Source of the DNA: Saccoglossus kowalevskii
Taxonomy: Eukaryota > Hemichordata > Enteropneusta > Harrimaniidae
Reading direction: 5' to 3'
Length of the DNA: 33,826 nucleotides
NCBI RefSeq assembly: GCF_000003605.2
Contig: NW_003146290.1
Location: 100,727-134,552, forward strand
Shown piece after piece: positions 33,682 through 33,826 of the stretch (within the stretch, counting starts at the first letter, position 1; each line of letters starts with the position of its first letter). The position numbers and the translations under genes are program-made. Below the pieces are notes generated by a model, which saw only the letters and a list, made by a program, of their open reading frames with translations, ran no database searches and was not told the DNA's origin.

Positions 33682-33826
33682 GTCACTAATAGTGATATAA
33701 TGGCAGTCCATACTACTGTCACTAATAGTGATATGATGGCAATCCATACTACTGGCACTAATAGTGATATAATGGCACTCCATACTACTGGCACCTAATA
33801 GTGATATGTTGGCAATCCATACTACT
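33682..33826. repeat. 36-bp tandem array running off the right edge
   Basis: Four units start at 33682, 33718, 33754 and about 33790. Each has the form g(t/g)cactaatagtgatat followed by atggca and ccatactact, with a few substitutions and one 1-bp insertion. The array is cut by the window end. Confidence 0.95.

Overview
The window reads as nuclear DNA of an animal, most likely a marine invertebrate. It is AT-rich, gene-poor and intron-rich, and full of short non-autonomous repeats and tandem arrays. I see no operons, ribosome binding sites, rRNA, tRNA, CRISPR or phage genes. Species cannot be fixed from this sequence. Most open frames above 60 codons look like chance or repeat-derived frames.

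The only gene I can name is at the right end. Two exons at 31044-31108 and 31209-31290 on the + strand splice into the N-terminal 49 residues of a C20orf85/CIMIP1-like protein (ciliary microtubule inner protein 1). The first carries QDQIW and the second SWPQHWGFL. A textbook RFX X-box (GTTGCT-AT-AGCGAC) lies about 120 bp upstream of the ATG, which fits a ciliary gene. The remaining exons were not found and should lie beyond the right edge. Head-to-head with it, on the - strand, is a candidate three-exon micro-gene (30181 down to 29604). It would encode a 66-residue protein with a signal peptide, a short mature segment and a hydrophobic C-terminal tail, an architecture like small GPI-anchored peptides such as CD52. 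Between the two lie CpG-rich promoter sequence and a (TA)n tract.

Layout. 1-94: short tandem duplication. 95-2100: AT-rich, nothing certain. 2150-3840: CpG-richer block with two related MITE-like fragments, a perfect 13-bp-arm hairpin between 7-bp direct repeats, and a broken acidic frame. 4187-4300: foldback repeat. 7432-7533 and 9391-9514: two weak + strand exon candidates in compatible phase. 7900-8236: repeat ending in a hairpin. 9634-11368: composite repeat holding a ~141-bp tandem array. 13815-14454: ten 64-bp minisatellite units. 16284-16400: foldback repeat. 17765-18848: second copy of the composite repeat. 20020-20410: another repeat with a similar end. 21066-21209: assembly gap. 21278-21355: candidate - strand exon. 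22557-22790: CpG-richer open frame. 23850-24135: unusual GC-rich island. 24470-29400: AT-rich, little recognisable. 29604-31290: the two genes and their promoters. 31291-33681: CIMIP1 intron 2 with a repeat copy. 33682-33826: 36-bp tandem array running off the edge.

No undescribed multi-gene system is visible. The items most worth checking are the CD52-like micro-gene, the repeat families whose 3' ends are compensatorily conserved hairpins, the alternating-variant minisatellite and the 29-bp hairpin insertion.
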